Source: Bradyrhizobium sp. 141 (GTDB taxonomy: Bacteria; Pseudomonadota; Alphaproteobacteria; Rhizobiales; Xanthobacteraceae). From it: 64,000 bases of DNA. The DNA lies in the NCBI RefSeq assembly GCF_023074055.1, contig NZ_JADPKR010000026.1:124001-188000 (forward strand), written 5' to 3'. The position numbers were made by a program, and so were the translations under genes. Below, piece by piece: positions 27,951 through 37,001 of the stretch; the first letter of the stretch is position 1, and the number at the start of each line of letters is the position of its first letter. The notes beneath the pieces were generated by a model. That model was given only the letters and a program-made list of their open reading frames with translations, was not told the origin of the DNA and made no database searches.

Positions 27951-28367
27951 ATGCGTCACGGCAAGGTTCATCGGAAGCTCAACCGCACGGCCGAGCATCG
28001 CCGCGCGATGTTCGCCAACATGTGCGCCGCGCTGATCAAGCACGAGCAGATCGTCACCACGCTGCCGAAGGCGAAGGAATTGCGCCCGATCGTCGAGAAG
28101 CTGGTTACGCTCGGCAAGAAGGGTGGCCTCGCATTGCGCCGCCAGGCGATCTCCGAGATGCGCGACAAGGACCAGGTCAAGAAGCTGTTCGACGTCTTGG
28201 CGCCCCGCTACAAGGATCGCCAGGGCGGCTACACCCGCATCATCAAGGCCGGCTTCCGCTACGGCGACAATGCCGCGATGGCCGTGATCGAGTTCGTCGA
28301 TCGTGACGTCGATGCCAAGGGCCAGGATTCCGGTCCGGTGCAGGAAAAGGAAGCCGAGGCGGCGTAA
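27951..28367 (+). CDS. rplQ: 50S ribosomal protein L17
   Basis: A 138-residue bL17, last gene of the alpha operon. It begins [20 protein letters not shown], and [20 protein letters not shown] is the family C-terminal core. An Ala/Glu/Lys-rich tail follows. A strong terminator lies 24 bases downstream. Confidence 0.99.
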   Translation: MRHGKVHRKLNRTAEHRRAMFANMCAALIKHEQIVTTLPKAKELRPIVEKLVTLGKKGGLALRRQAISEMRDKDQVKKLFDVLAPRYKDRQGGYTRIIKAGFRYGDNAAMAVIEFVDRDVDAKGQDSGPVQEKEAEAA

Positions 28368-28390
28368 GCCGACCGGCACCGAGTTTTCAG

Positions 28391-28419
28391 AAAGCGGCGC
28401 CCCTGGGCGCCGCTTTTTT
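28391..28419 (+). terminator. Rho-independent terminator of the ribosomal supercluster
   Basis: AGCGGCGCCC-CT-GGGCGCCGCT stem with AAA before it and six T residues after it. Ends the alpha operon. Confidence 0.93.
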
Positions 28420-28483
28420 GTATGGCGCGGCGACATCTCATGCTGCGATCGTTTTGTTGAACGCATTCCGGGCGGGGGCTCTC

Positions 28484-29320
28484 ATGAGGATTGTGTTTGG
28501 GATTGCGCTGGCGCTGCTGACGTTGCCGGCCTGTGGCGAGACGCTGGTCGAGCGCGGCGCCTATCTCGTTGGCAGCGTGATGGCCTGCCATAACTGCCAC
28601 ACGCCGCGCGGGCCGCAAGGGCTCGATCTCTCGCGCGCGCTCTCTGGCGGGAGCCAGGTTTTCGACGAGCCCGCGTTCAAGGTCACCGGCTCCAACATCA
28701 CGCCGGACAAGGATACCGGCATCGGCAACTGGAGCGATGCGGAGCTGAAGCGGTTCCTCGTCAGCGGCATCAGGCCGAACGGCACCAAGGTCGCGCCGAT
28801 CATGCCGACGGCGTTCTACACGGTGCTCACGGGCCGCGATCTCGACGCGCTCACGGCTTATTTGCGCTCGGTACCATCCGTGCGCCATGAGACGCGGGCG
28901 CCGGAATATAAGATCGCGCTGAAGTCGGAGGTACCGACCTATGCCGGCAAGCAGGCGAGCGAGCAGGAGCTGTCCGACCAGCTCGCGCGCGGCCGTTATC
29001 TGTTGACCATTGCCCATTGCCTGGAATGCCATACGCCGGAAGGCCCGTCCGCCGTGCACGATTTCGCCGCAGCGAGCGGCAAGGGCGGCCGGACGTTCAG
29101 GGGGCCGTGGGGCGAGTCCGTCTCTTCCAACATCACCCCCGATCGAGCGTTCGGCCTGGGCCAATGGAGCGACGACGAAATCAAACGTGCGATTACGCAA
29201 GGCATCGCGCGCGATGGCCACAAGCTCAAGCCGCCGATGGCTTATGCTGCCTATGCCAGCATGACGGCCCAGGATCTCGATGCGATCGTCGCCTTTCTCA
29301 GGACGCTGCCGCCGCGATGA
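28484..29320 (+). CDS. Secreted dihaem c-type cytochrome
   Basis: A 278-residue periplasmic electron carrier. The ATG at 28484 gives a short hydrophobic leader MRIVFGIALALLTLPA, so the 22 upstream codons in frame are not used. Two haem sites, CHNCH (35-39) and CLECH (179-183), each start a cytochrome c fold with a later NITPD segment, the repeat seen in cytochrome subunits of membrane alcohol/sugar dehydrogenases. No dehydrogenase gene is adjacent, so the partner is unknown. A related but broken trihaem gene lies at 55533-56758. Confidence 0.9.
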   Translation: MRIVFGIALALLTLPACGETLVERGAYLVGSVMACHNCHTPRGPQGLDLSRALSGGSQVFDEPAFKVTGSNITPDKDTGIGNWSDAELKRFLVSGIRPNGTKVAPIMPTAFYTVLTGRDLDALTAYLRSVPSVRHETRAPEYKIALKSEVPTYAGKQASEQELSDQLARGRYLLTIAHCLECHTPEGPSAVHDFAAASGKGGRTFRGPWGESVSSNITPDRAFGLGQWSDDEIKRAITQGIARDGHKLKPPMAYAAYASMTAQDLDAIVAFLRTLPPR

Positions 29321-29327
29321 CGGACCC

Positions 29328-29423
29328 GTAGGGTGGGCAAAGGCACGCTCTTCGCGCGCCGTGCCCACCATCGGTCTAGCACCGTCTCGAAATGGTGGGC
29401 ACGCTCCGCTTTGCCCACCCTAC
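29328..29423. repeat. GTAGGGTGGGCAAAG palindromic repeat, copy 1
   Basis: Bounded by GTAGGGTGGGCAAAGGC and GCTTTGCCCACCCTAC as near-perfect inverted ends, with an internal GTGCCCACCAT / ATGGTGGGCAC pair. Same family as 42066, 52373 and 60543. Confidence 0.9.
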
Positions 29424-29526
29424 GATTCCTCCGTTGTGGCGGCCGATCCTCACGCGTCGGTGAGTGGCGATTGCATCCGTCTGCGCTGCGCACGATATCC
29501 GCACCAGCTTCGCATGGAGATGACGC

Positions 29527-30315
29527 ATGAAGATCGACCTTTCCGGAAAGACCGCCCTCGTGACCGGCTCGACCGCCGGCATCGGCCACGCCATTGCCAA
29601 GGGCCTCGCCGCTTCAGGCGCCAGCGTTGTGATCAACGGCCGCGGCCAGGACAAGGTCGATGCCGCCGTACGCAAGCTGGAAGGGACGGGCGCCAAGGTG
29701 CGCGGCATCGCTGCCGACGTCTCGACCGCGGCAGGCTGCAAGGCACTCGTTGCGGCGTTGCCGGACGTCGACATCCTCATCAACAATGCCGGCATCTTCG
29801 AGCCGAAGGACTTTTTCGAGATCCCCGACGAGGACTGGAGCCGTTTCTTCGAGGTCAACGTCATGAGCGGCGTGCGGCTGTCGCGGGCCTACATGAAGGG
29901 CATGCTCAAGCGCAACTGGGGTCGCATCGTCTTCATTTCCTCGGAGTCCGGGCTCAACATTCCCGTCGAGATGATCCACTACGGCATGAGCAAGACGGCC
30001 CAGCTCTCGGTCGCGCGGGGCCTGGCGCAGCTTACCCGCGGCACCGGTGTCACCGTCAACTCCGTGCTGCCGGGCCCGACCATGTCGGAGGGCGTCGAAA
30101 CCTTCGTGAAGGATCTCGCGAAGCAGAACGGACAGTCCGTGGACGAGGCCGCGGCCAATTTCGTCAAGCAGCACCGGCCGAGCTCGCTGATCCAGCGCTT
30201 CGCCAGCGTCGACGAGATCGCCAACATGGTGGTCTATGTCGCGTCGAAGGAAGCGTCTGCCACCAACGGCGCGGCGCTGCGCGCGGAAGGCGGCATCGTC
30301 AACACCATTGCCTGA
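29527..30315 (+). CDS. SDR-family NAD(P)-dependent oxidoreductase
   Basis: A 262-residue classical short-chain dehydrogenase. The cofactor motif TGSTAGIG is at 14-21, NNAG near 86-89, a catalytic serine in FISSESG, and YGMSK as the YxxxK pair near residue 155. Substrate cannot be told. It is followed 8 bases later by a DUF1330 gene, likely co-transcribed. Confidence 0.92.
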   Translation: MKIDLSGKTALVTGSTAGIGHAIAKGLAASGASVVINGRGQDKVDAAVRKLEGTGAKVRGIAADVSTAAGCKALVAALPDVDILINNAGIFEPKDFFEIPDEDWSRFFEVNVMSGVRLSRAYMKGMLKRNWGRIVFISSESGLNIPVEMIHYGMSKTAQLSVARGLAQLTRGTGVTVNSVLPGPTMSEGVETFVKDLAKQNGQSVDEAAANFVKQHRPSSLIQRFASVDEIANMVVYVASKEASATNGAALRAEGGIVNTIA

Positions 30316-30323
30316 GGCCGTGT

Positions 30324-30617
30324 ATGACAGCCTATGTGATTTCCGAGGTCGAGATGCGCGATCCCGATGGATTTGACGCCTATCGGACGCTCGCCGCGAC
30401 GACGATCGCGCAGTACGGAGGGCGCTATCTCGTCCGTGGCGGCAAAGCCGAACTGGCGGAGGGCAATCTTCCGCCGAAGGCCATCGTGATCGTCGAATTC
30501 CCTTCGATGGCGAGGCTGAAGGAATGGTACGCCTCGCCGGAATATGCCGAGGCGCTCAAGCTTCGTCAGACGGCGCTTGAGCGGCGGCTGCTGTTCGTCG
30601 AGGGCGCCGCGCCCTAA
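30324..30617 (+). CDS. DUF1330 family protein
   Basis: A 97-residue dimeric alpha/beta-barrel-type protein. MTAYVISEVEMRDPDGFDAY and PKAIVIVEFPSMARLKEWY match the DUF1330 pattern. Function unknown in the family. The ATG lies 8 bases after the SDR stop. A longer frame running through from upstream is a shadow of the SDR gene. Confidence 0.9.
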   Translation: MTAYVISEVEMRDPDGFDAYRTLAATTIAQYGGRYLVRGGKAELAEGNLPPKAIVIVEFPSMARLKEWYASPEYAEALKLRQTALERRLLFVEGAAP

Positions 30618-30624
30618 CGGCGTT

Positions 30625-30700
30625 CGTCATGGCCGGGCTTGTCCCGGCCATCCACGTCGCACGAAGAGCGTGGATGCCCGGGACAAGCCCGGGCATGACG
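30625..30700. repeat. CGTCATGGCCGGGCTTGTCCCGG palindromic repeat, copy 1
   Basis: Two hairpin halves, GGCCGGGCTTGTCCCGGCC and GCCCGGGACAAGCCCGGGC, that are also inverted relative to each other, with CGTCATG/CATGACG ends. Same family as 51466, 55422 and 63601. Lies between convergent genes. Confidence 0.9.
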
Positions 30701-30713
30701 GAGCGTGCAGCGC

Positions 30714-31727
30714 CTACCATCCCTCCAGCACGATCTTGCCGCGCGACTTGCCGCTTTCGAGCAGAGCATGCGCGCGCTTGAGGTTGGCTGCGTTGATCGT
30801 GCCGAAGGTCTGGTCGAGCGTGGTGCGCAGCACGCCCTTGTCGATGAGGTCGGCGACGTCATTAAGCAGATGGTGCTGCGCGATCATGTCGGGCGTCTGG
30901 AACGAGGAGCGGGTGAACATCGATTCCCAGTGCACCGAGATCGCCTTGCCCTTGAAGGCGGCAACCGTGAACTCCGGGGGATCGTCGATCAGGCCGAACC
31001 TGCCCTGCGGCGCCATGAACTCGGCAATCGCCTTGTAGTGCTGGTCAGTGAAGGTCAGGCTCGCCACCAATGCGACCGGCGGCAGCTTGAGCTTCTCGAT
31101 CTGCTCCTTCATCGGCTTGCCGTGGTCGACCACCGCATGCGCGCCGAGATCGAGGCACCACTTTTGCGACTCCGGCCGCGTCGCGGTCGCGAGCACCGTG
31201 AGGCCGGTGAGGCGGCGCGCGAGCTGGATCAGGATCGAGCCGACGCCGCCGGCGCCGCCCGTGATCAGCAGCGTGCGGGGATCGACGCTCTTGCCGGGCA
31301 CCGCGCCGAGCCGGTCGAACAGCAGTTCCCAGGCGGTGATGGACGTCAGGGGAAGGGCGGCTGCTTGAGCAAACGAGAGCGACTTCGGCTTGTTGCCGAC
31401 AATGCGCTCGTCGACCAGATGGAATTCGGCGTTGGTGCCCTGGCGCAGGATCGAGCCGGCGTAAAACACCTCGTCGCCCGGCTTGAACAGCGTGACCTCG
31501 GGCCCGACTGCATCGACCACGCCGGCCGCGTCATAGCCCAGGATCTTCGTCTCGCCCTCGGGCGGGGCGGCGCGTTTGCGCACCTTGTAATCGACCGGAT
31601 TGGCCGAGATCGCCTTCACGGCGACGCGGATGTCGCATCCCCTGGGATCTGGCTTGGCGGTCTCGAAATCGAACAGGGCGTCCTGATCCTCGATCGGAAG
31701 CGATTTCTTGTAGCCGACGGCCTTCAT
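30714..31727 (-). CDS. Zinc-binding-type alcohol dehydrogenase / quinone oxidoreductase family protein
   Basis: A 337-residue medium-chain reductase. It begins MKAVGYKKSLPIEDQDALFD, has ANPVDYKVR and GYDAAGVVDAVG in the catalytic domain and the NADPH motif ITGGAGGVGSI near residues 155-165. The cysteine/histidine zinc ligands of true ADHs are not evident, which fits the quinone oxidoreductase subgroup. It is divergent from an HxlR-type regulator, a pairing commonly seen for electrophile- or quinone-responsive reductases. Confidence 0.9.
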   Translation of the reverse strand: MKAVGYKKSLPIEDQDALFDFETAKPDPRGCDIRVAVKAISANPVDYKVRKRAAPPEGETKILGYDAAGVVDAVGPEVTLFKPGDEVFYAGSILRQGTNAEFHLVDERIVGNKPKSLSFAQAAALPLTSITAWELLFDRLGAVPGKSVDPRTLLITGGAGGVGSILIQLARRLTGLTVLATATRPESQKWCLDLGAHAVVDHGKPMKEQIEKLKLPPVALVASLTFTDQHYKAIAEFMAPQGRFGLIDDPPEFTVAAFKGKAISVHWESMFTRSSFQTPDMIAQHHLLNDVADLIDKGVLRTTLDQTFGTINAANLKRAHALLESGKSRGKIVLEGW

Positions 31728-31808
31728 GGCTTGTCTCCATCAGATGGCGTGCGCGCCTGCCGTCCTAACTGTCGCTATAGCTCCGATTTGGCAAGTACTG
31801 TAAATTCG

Positions 31809-31821
31809 GGGATATAGTCCC
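31809..31821. promoter_or_regulatory. Candidate HxlR operator between divergent genes
   Basis: GGGA-N5-TCCC inverted repeat centred at 31815, flanked by AGTA (31794-31797) and TACT (31830-31833). It lies in the 121-base gap between the oxidoreductase and the regulator and may be the regulator's binding site. The symmetry is modest. Confidence 0.3.
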
Positions 31822-31848
31822 TGTTTGGATACTATTGGGAAAACATGC

Positions 31849-32226
31849 ATGAAACGGCGAGACTTCGCCCGTCGTCCCGGCTGCTCGGTCGAGGCGACGC
31901 TGGATCTGATCGACGGCAAGTGGAAGGGCGTGATCCTCTATCATTTGCAAGACGGCACCCAGCGCTTCGGCGAACTGCGCCGCCGGATGCCCGGCATCAC
32001 CCAGCGCATGCTGACGAAACAGCTTCGCGCGCTGGAGGAGGACAAGCTCGTCATCCGCAAGGTCTACGCCGAGGTGCCGCCGCGGGTGGAATATTGCCTC
32101 TCCGAGCTCGGTGAGAGCCTCAAGCCGGTGATCGATATCCTGAAGGCCTGGGGCGAGAGCCATCAGCAGCGATTGTCCTGTGCGCCAGCGCCGGTTGTCG
32201 TGAAGAAGCCCAAGCGCGCGGCGTAA
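31849..32226 (+). CDS. HxlR-family winged-helix transcriptional regulator
   Basis: A 125-residue MarR-like regulator. PGCSVEATLDLIDGKWKGVIL with the near-N-terminal cysteine, FGELRRRMPGITQRMLTKQL and a YCLSELG wing are the family pattern. The ATG at 31849 is preferred; a TTG at 31825 would add eight residues. The divergent oxidoreductase is the obvious target. The cysteine suggests redox or electrophile sensing, by analogy with YodB/HypR-type members. Confidence 0.92.
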   Translation: MKRRDFARRPGCSVEATLDLIDGKWKGVILYHLQDGTQRFGELRRRMPGITQRMLTKQLRALEEDKLVIRKVYAEVPPRVEYCLSELGESLKPVIDILKAWGESHQQRLSCAPAPVVVKKPKRAA

Positions 32227-32227
32227 A

Positions 32228-32257
32228 CATCCGGGAGCAGTGTGCCGCTCCCGGATG
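32228..32257. terminator. Bidirectional hairpin between hxlR-type gene and porin
   Basis: CATCCGGGAGC / GCTCCCGGATG, an 11-base perfect stem with an 8-base loop, 1 base after the regulator stop and 7 bases before the porin's end on the other strand. No T-run, so termination may be partial. Confidence 0.5.
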
Positions 32258-32264
32258 AACGAGC

Positions 32265-33917
32265 CTAGAACGCGAACTGCGTGCGCATCGCGACGGCGTC
32301 GAACTTCGAGCCGACATCGGCGGTCGAGACCGGCGAGGCCTGCCTCGACACCGTGCCATGCAGGTAATCGAGCATGAAGCGGACGTTGCCGTTGACGTAC
32401 CAGTTCAGCGCCGCGGTATAGACGGTCTGCCGCCCGCCCGCGATGCCGGTTGCCGTTCCCAGCTGATTGTTGAGGTCGATCGTCGAGAAGCGTCCCGCGA
32501 TCTCCCACGCGCCCCAGCCGCCGCCGTCGAGCGAGAACGGATGCGCCGGCTTGACGCCGTTATAGGCGGCGTTGGCGGCGTTGTAGGTCCGGCCTTCGCC
32601 CGTCAGCACGTAGCCGGCCTGCGCATAGCCGCCCTGGAATTTCAGGCTGGGCGCGCCGACCAGCGGCACCCCGGTGTTGGCGGTGCGGTCGACATTGTAC
32701 CAGAAGTATTCGCCTTGAACGATGAGCGGACCGTAGGTCGCCGCCGCCTCGACGCTGTAGACCTGCGCGCCGGAAGCGTTGGCGATCGCGCCGGTCGAGA
32801 TCAGCGTCGTCGGATCAAGCCGCAGTTCCGGCCGGTCGCTGAGCGTCACCGTCTGCGTGTTGGCGATGAGATTGCGCGGCGGCTGGATCAGCCATTGCGC
32901 ATCGGCACCGATATGCACCGAATAGTCCTTGCCGCTGATCGGGTTGCCGGCAATACGCGCCACGGCGCCATATTGTTCGCTCGTGCCCGCCGGCGCCGCG
33001 CTCGAAGCCGAGTGGATCGCGCCGGTCGATGGTCCCGTGACATAGCCGCCGATCCAGAGCTGGTCGTTGTACCAGCGCGTACCGGCAGCGGAGCGGAAGT
33101 CGCCGGCGGCGATGTTGGTCGCGATCACGCCCGGTGAGGCGCGCTCCATGAACATGATGTCGTTGGAGCTCGTCGCCTCGTCCATGGTGTAGGGCAGGTC
33201 CATGATGCCGGCTTCGATCGCCATCTTGCCGCCGAACGGCTTCAGGCCGGTGTAGCTGAGATAGGCATTCTCCACGCCGGAGACGCCGCCGCCGGGCAGC
33301 GATCCCGGAGCCGTTCCGCCAAATCCGTCGGAGGAGCCGCCGAAGTCGTAGACCAGCGCGAAATTCCAGTCGTTGAAGAATTTGCCGGTGACTCCGATGC
33401 GCGCGCGGCGGACGTTCTCGCCGCTATCGAGCTTCTGCGGCACGGTGGCCGCGGTGTTGGGGCGATAGTCATAGCCGCCGACGTCCCAGTGCACGCGGCT
33501 GGTGATGGCGACGCAGTTGGCCTGGTCGGCGGTGCAGATGGTGGGCCGGTTGTTCGGCATCGTCACGACCACGCCGGAGGCGGGCGCCGGTCCCTTGAGC
33601 GGTATCGCGGCGTTCGCGTTGGCCACGACCGCCTTCGCCTCTGACCGCGCTTCGGCCTTGGCTTCGGCCCTCACTTCGGCCTTCGCTTTCGCCGTGGCCG
33701 CCGTGTTTGCGGCGGTCTGGCTCTGGAGCTTGTCGAGCTTCTGCTCCAGCATCTTCAATTGTTGCTTGAGCAGCGCGATCTCCTGCTCGCTGCTGCTCGC
33801 CGATTGGGCCTGGGCCTGCGAGGCCGCCAGCGCGCCGGCGAGACCAATCGCCGTGGCTGCAACTCTTGTTCTGCTCCTGCTCACGTCACGCCTCCATGGT
33901 TTGATGAACTTCCCCAA
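32265..33917 (-). CDS. OprO/OprP-like outer membrane porin
   Basis: A 550-residue beta-barrel protein. A signal peptide ends near AASQAQAQ (residues ~31-38). A coiled-coil segment EIALLKQQLKMLEQKLDKLQ follows, then an Ala/Lys/Glu-rich stretch to about residue 95. The barrel region has alternating strands and ends in phenylalanine (TQFAF), the usual outer-membrane insertion signal. Features such as GIMDLPYTMDEATSSND are typical of phosphate-selective porin-type families. Substrate is not known. It is convergent with the HxlR-type gene and divergent from htrA. Confidence 0.85.
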   Translation of the reverse strand: MGKFIKPWRRDVSRSRTRVAATAIGLAGALAASQAQAQSASSSEQEIALLKQQLKMLEQKLDKLQSQTAANTAATAKAKAEVRAEAKAEARSEAKAVVANANAAIPLKGPAPASGVVVTMPNNRPTICTADQANCVAITSRVHWDVGGYDYRPNTAATVPQKLDSGENVRRARIGVTGKFFNDWNFALVYDFGGSSDGFGGTAPGSLPGGGVSGVENAYLSYTGLKPFGGKMAIEAGIMDLPYTMDEATSSNDIMFMERASPGVIATNIAAGDFRSAAGTRWYNDQLWIGGYVTGPSTGAIHSASSAAPAGTSEQYGAVARIAGNPISGKDYSVHIGADAQWLIQPPRNLIANTQTVTLSDRPELRLDPTTLISTGAIANASGAQVYSVEAAATYGPLIVQGEYFWYNVDRTANTGVPLVGAPSLKFQGGYAQAGYVLTGEGRTYNAANAAYNGVKPAHPFSLDGGGWGAWEIAGRFSTIDLNNQLGTATGIAGGRQTVYTAALNWYVNGNVRFMLDYLHGTVSRQASPVSTADVGSKFDAVAMRTQFAF

Positions 33918-34208
33918 GTCCCTGACAAGTCGCCGGCAGAGAGCCTAGGTATGATCGATGACTGCCCCGCGACGCTACGCCCCGCTTGCGTGGGTTCCCG
34001 CTGATGCAAATTCGCCGCAACCGAATCCGCTCGACATCACAATGCGGGATGATGCGCATCATGCCAATCGAGCCTTCAGGCCAATTGCCGATTCGCACGC
34101 TGAGCTTGCATCCTGGGCACACCGGAAAGGGGGCCAAATTGCCGCCCGCCGCCCTTCTATTGAGGAGCGAACGCGCCTATATTCCGGCGTCTTTTCCAAG
34201 AGGTAGGA
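33918..34208. other. Divergent intergenic region between porin and htrA-type gene
   Basis: No gene is supported in these 291 bases. It must contain both promoters. The most ordered element is the palindrome at 34046-34065. Confidence 0.5.
34046..34065. promoter_or_regulatory. Palindromic operator candidate ATGATGCGCATCAT
   Basis: A perfect 14-base palindrome at 34049-34062, extended by GG/CC pairs after one mismatch on each side. It is 143 bases upstream of the protease ATG and 128 bases upstream of the porin start on the other strand. No regulator is recognised. Confidence 0.4.
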
Positions 34209-35615
34209 ATGTTTCGATCGACCTGGACCGCCGCCGTTACGGCATTGTGCATAGGCTTTTCCGCCCACTTCAATCCGGCTGCGGCGCAGGACCGCCGTGT
34301 CCCGTCCTCGTCGGCCGAGCTGCGGCTGTCCTATGCGCCGATCGTGCAGCGGGTGCAGCCGGCCGTGGTCAACGTCTATGCCGCCAAGGTGGTGCAGAAC
34401 CGCAACCCGCTGCTCGATGACCCCATCTTCCGCCGCTTCTTCGGCGTGCCCGGCCAGCAGCCAGAGCAGATGCAGCGCTCGCTCGGCTCGGGCGTCATCG
34501 TGGATGCCTCCGGCCTCGTCGTCACCAACGTCCATGTCATCGAGGGCGCGGACCAGGTGAAAGTGTCGCTGTCGGACAAGCGCGAGTTCGAAGCCGAGAT
34601 CCTGCTGAAGGATTCCCGCACCGATCTCGCCGTACTCCGCCTGAAGGACACCAAGGAGAAATTTCCGACCCTCGATTTCACCAACTCCGACGAATTGCTG
34701 GTCGGTGACGTCGTGCTTGCGATCGGCAATCCCTTTGGCGTCGGCCAGACCGTGACGCACGGCATCATCTCGGCGCTGGCGCGCACGCAGGTCGGGATCA
34801 CCGACTACCAGTTCTTCATCCAGACTGACGCTGCGATCAATCCCGGCAATTCCGGCGGCGCGCTGGTCGACATGAGCGGCAAGCTCGCCGGCATCAACAC
34901 CGCGATCTATTCGCGCTCCGGCGGCTCGCAAGGAATCGGCTTTGCGATCCCTGCCAACATGGTGCGCGTCGTCGTCGCCTCCGCCAAGAGCGGCGGCAAG
35001 GCGGTGAAGCGGCCGTGGCTCGGGGCAAGATTGCAGGCGGTGACGCCGGAGATCGCCGAGAGCCTGGGCTTGCGTTCGCCGACCGGTGCGCTGGTCGCGA
35101 GCGTGGTCTCGAACGGCCCCGCGGCGAAGGCCGGCCTGAAATCCTCCGATCTCATCACCGGGATCGACGGCCAGACCGTGGATGATCCCAACGCTTTCGA
35201 TTATCGCTTCGCCACCCGTCCGCTCGGCGGCACGGCGCAGATCGACGTGCAGCGTAGCGGAAAGCCGGTCAAGCTGGCGGTGGCACTGGAGACCGCGCCC
35301 GATACGGGGCGCAGCGAACTCGTCGTCACCGCGCGCTCGCCGTTCCAGGGCGCGAAGGTCTCGACCATCACGCCGGCGGTTGCCGACGAGCTGCATCTTG
35401 ACGCCGATACCGAGGGTGTCGTGATCACCGATCTCGGCGGCGACAGTGCGGCCGCGAATGTCGGCTTCCAGAAGGGCGACATCATTCTCGCGGTCAACAA
35501 CCAGAAGATCAGCAAGACCGGCGACCTCGAAAAGGCGGCCGGCGAGCGCCCGAGGATCTGGCGCATCACGCTGGTGCGTGGCGGCCAGCAGATCAACGTC
35601 ACGCTGGGCGGATGA
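34209..35615 (+). CDS. HtrA/DegQ-type periplasmic serine protease
   Basis: A 468-residue trypsin-like protease with two PDZ domains. A signal peptide ends near NPAAAQ. The catalytic triad is visible: H109 (VTNVHVIEG), D139 (DSRTDLAVLRL) and S215 (NPGNSGGAL). PDZ1 covers about 270-355 (PWLGARLQAVTPEIAESLGL) and PDZ2 about 375-465. It degrades or refolds misfolded envelope proteins. The stop overlaps the rarA start by ATGA. Confidence 0.95.
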   Translation: MFRSTWTAAVTALCIGFSAHFNPAAAQDRRVPSSSAELRLSYAPIVQRVQPAVVNVYAAKVVQNRNPLLDDPIFRRFFGVPGQQPEQMQRSLGSGVIVDASGLVVTNVHVIEGADQVKVSLSDKREFEAEILLKDSRTDLAVLRLKDTKEKFPTLDFTNSDELLVGDVVLAIGNPFGVGQTVTHGIISALARTQVGITDYQFFIQTDAAINPGNSGGALVDMSGKLAGINTAIYSRSGGSQGIGFAIPANMVRVVVASAKSGGKAVKRPWLGARLQAVTPEIAESLGLRSPTGALVASVVSNGPAAKAGLKSSDLITGIDGQTVDDPNAFDYRFATRPLGGTAQIDVQRSGKPVKLAVALETAPDTGRSELVVTARSPFQGAKVSTITPAVADELHLDADTEGVVITDLGGDSAAANVGFQKGDIILAVNNQKISKTGDLEKAAGERPRIWRITLVRGGQQINVTLGG

Positions 35616-36949
35616 GTCCGAAGCGACCACAGGAGACGCCAACTCTCTTCGCCGCGGCGGGGCTCGACCACGACGCCCCGCATCCGCTGCCGGACCGGCT
35701 GCGGCCGCGCGCGCTGTCGGAGGTCGTCGGCCAGGACCATATCCTCGGCCCCGACGGCGCGCTGACGCGCATGCTGGAGACCCGCACGCTGGGATCGCTG
35801 GTGTTCTGGGGACCGCCCGGCACCGGCAAGACCACGGTGGCGCGGCTGCTGGCGGATGCGACCGACCTGCATTTCGAGCAGATCTCCGCGGTGTTCTCCG
35901 GCGTCGCCGACCTGAAGAAGGCCTTCGACGCCGCGCGCGCCCGCCGCGAGATGGGCAAGGGCACGCTTCTGTTCGTCGACGAGGTGCATCGCTTCAACCG
36001 AGCCCAGCAGGATTCGTTTCTGCCGGTGATGGAAGACGGCACGGTGGTCATGGTCGGCGCCACCACCGAGAACCCGTCGTTCGAGCTCAACGCGGCGCTT
36101 CTGTCCCGCGCGCGGGTGCTGGTGTTTCGCTCACTCGACGCGGCCGCGATCGAAAAACTGTTCGCCCACGCCGAGGAGGTCGAGGGCCGCAAGCTGCCGC
36201 TCGATGAAGAGGCGCGCGCCGTGCTGGTGCGCATGGCCGACGGCGACGGAAGGGCATCGCTGACGCTGGCCGAAGAGGTCTGGCGCTCGGCGCGGACGGA
36301 CGAGATCTTCAACGCCGCGCAGTTGCAGGACATCCTGCAACGCCGTGCACCGATCTACGACAAGTCGGCCGACGGCCACTACAACCTGATCTCGGCGCTG
36401 CATAAGTCGGTGCGCGGCTCCGATCCCGATGCGGCGCTGTATTATCTCGCGCGCATGTTAGACGCCGGCGAGGACCCCTTGTTCCTGGCCCGCCGCGTCG
36501 TACGCATGGCAGTCGAGGACATCGGGCTCGCCGACCCGCAGGCGCTCGTCATCGCCAATGCGGCCAAGGACGCCTTCGACTTCCTCGGCCATCCCGAAGG
36601 CGAGCTCGCGATCGCGCAGGCCGTGGTCTATCTCGCCACTGCGCCGAAATCGAACGCCGTCTACACCGCCTTCGGCACGGCGATGCAGGTCGCAAAACAG
36701 GCCGGCTCGCTGCTGCCGCCCAAGCACATCCTCAATTCCCCGACCAAGCTGATGAAGTCGGAAGGCTACGGCGCATCTTACGAATACGACCACGACGCCC
36801 CCGATGCCTTCTCCGGCCAGGACTACTTCCCGGAAGCCCTGGGCCGCCAGACCTTCTACGACCCGCCCGAGCGCGGTTTCGAGCGCGAGATCAGGAAGCG
36901 CCTGGAATACTGGGCGAAGCTGCGCAAGGAGCGGGGCAGCACGTGCTAG
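35612..36949 (+). CDS. rarA: Replication-associated recombination protein A (MgsA/RarA AAA+ ATPase)
   Basis: A 445-residue AAA+ protein related to clamp loaders and Werner-interacting protein, acting at stalled forks. LADRLRPRALSEVVGQ-like N-terminus (here PDRLRPRALSEVVGQDHIL), Walker A GPPGTGKTT near residue 70, Walker B LLFVDEVHRFNRAQQDSFLP, and sensor GATTENPSFELN are present. The C-terminal tetramerisation region with SVRGSDPDAALYYLARML is intact. Translationally coupled to the htrA-type gene, as in many alphaproteobacteria. Confidence 0.96.
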   Translation: MSPKRPQETPTLFAAAGLDHDAPHPLPDRLRPRALSEVVGQDHILGPDGALTRMLETRTLGSLVFWGPPGTGKTTVARLLADATDLHFEQISAVFSGVADLKKAFDAARARREMGKGTLLFVDEVHRFNRAQQDSFLPVMEDGTVVMVGATTENPSFELNAALLSRARVLVFRSLDAAAIEKLFAHAEEVEGRKLPLDEEARAVLVRMADGDGRASLTLAEEVWRSARTDEIFNAAQLQDILQRRAPIYDKSADGHYNLISALHKSVRGSDPDAALYYLARMLDAGEDPLFLARRVVRMAVEDIGLADPQALVIANAAKDAFDFLGHPEGELAIAQAVVYLATAPKSNAVYTAFGTAMQVAKQAGSLLPPKHILNSPTKLMKSEGYGASYEYDHDAPDAFSGQDYFPEALGRQTFYDPPERGFEREIRKRLEYWAKLRKERGSTC

Positions 36950-37001
36950 AAACGGCCATTTCGCCGTGACGGCAGCCGGCTTTTAGGGTACGCAGGCAGC
37001 C

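Noticed and set aside
29280..30617. 445-codon plus-strand frame spanning the SDR gene
   Set aside because: Only its last 97 codons are real (the DUF1330 gene); the rest is a shifted reading of a repeat and of the SDR gene.
34059..35642. 527-codon minus-strand frame opposite the HtrA-type protease
   Set aside because: The plus strand encodes an intact catalytic triad and PDZ domains; the minus frame is a codon-bias artefact.
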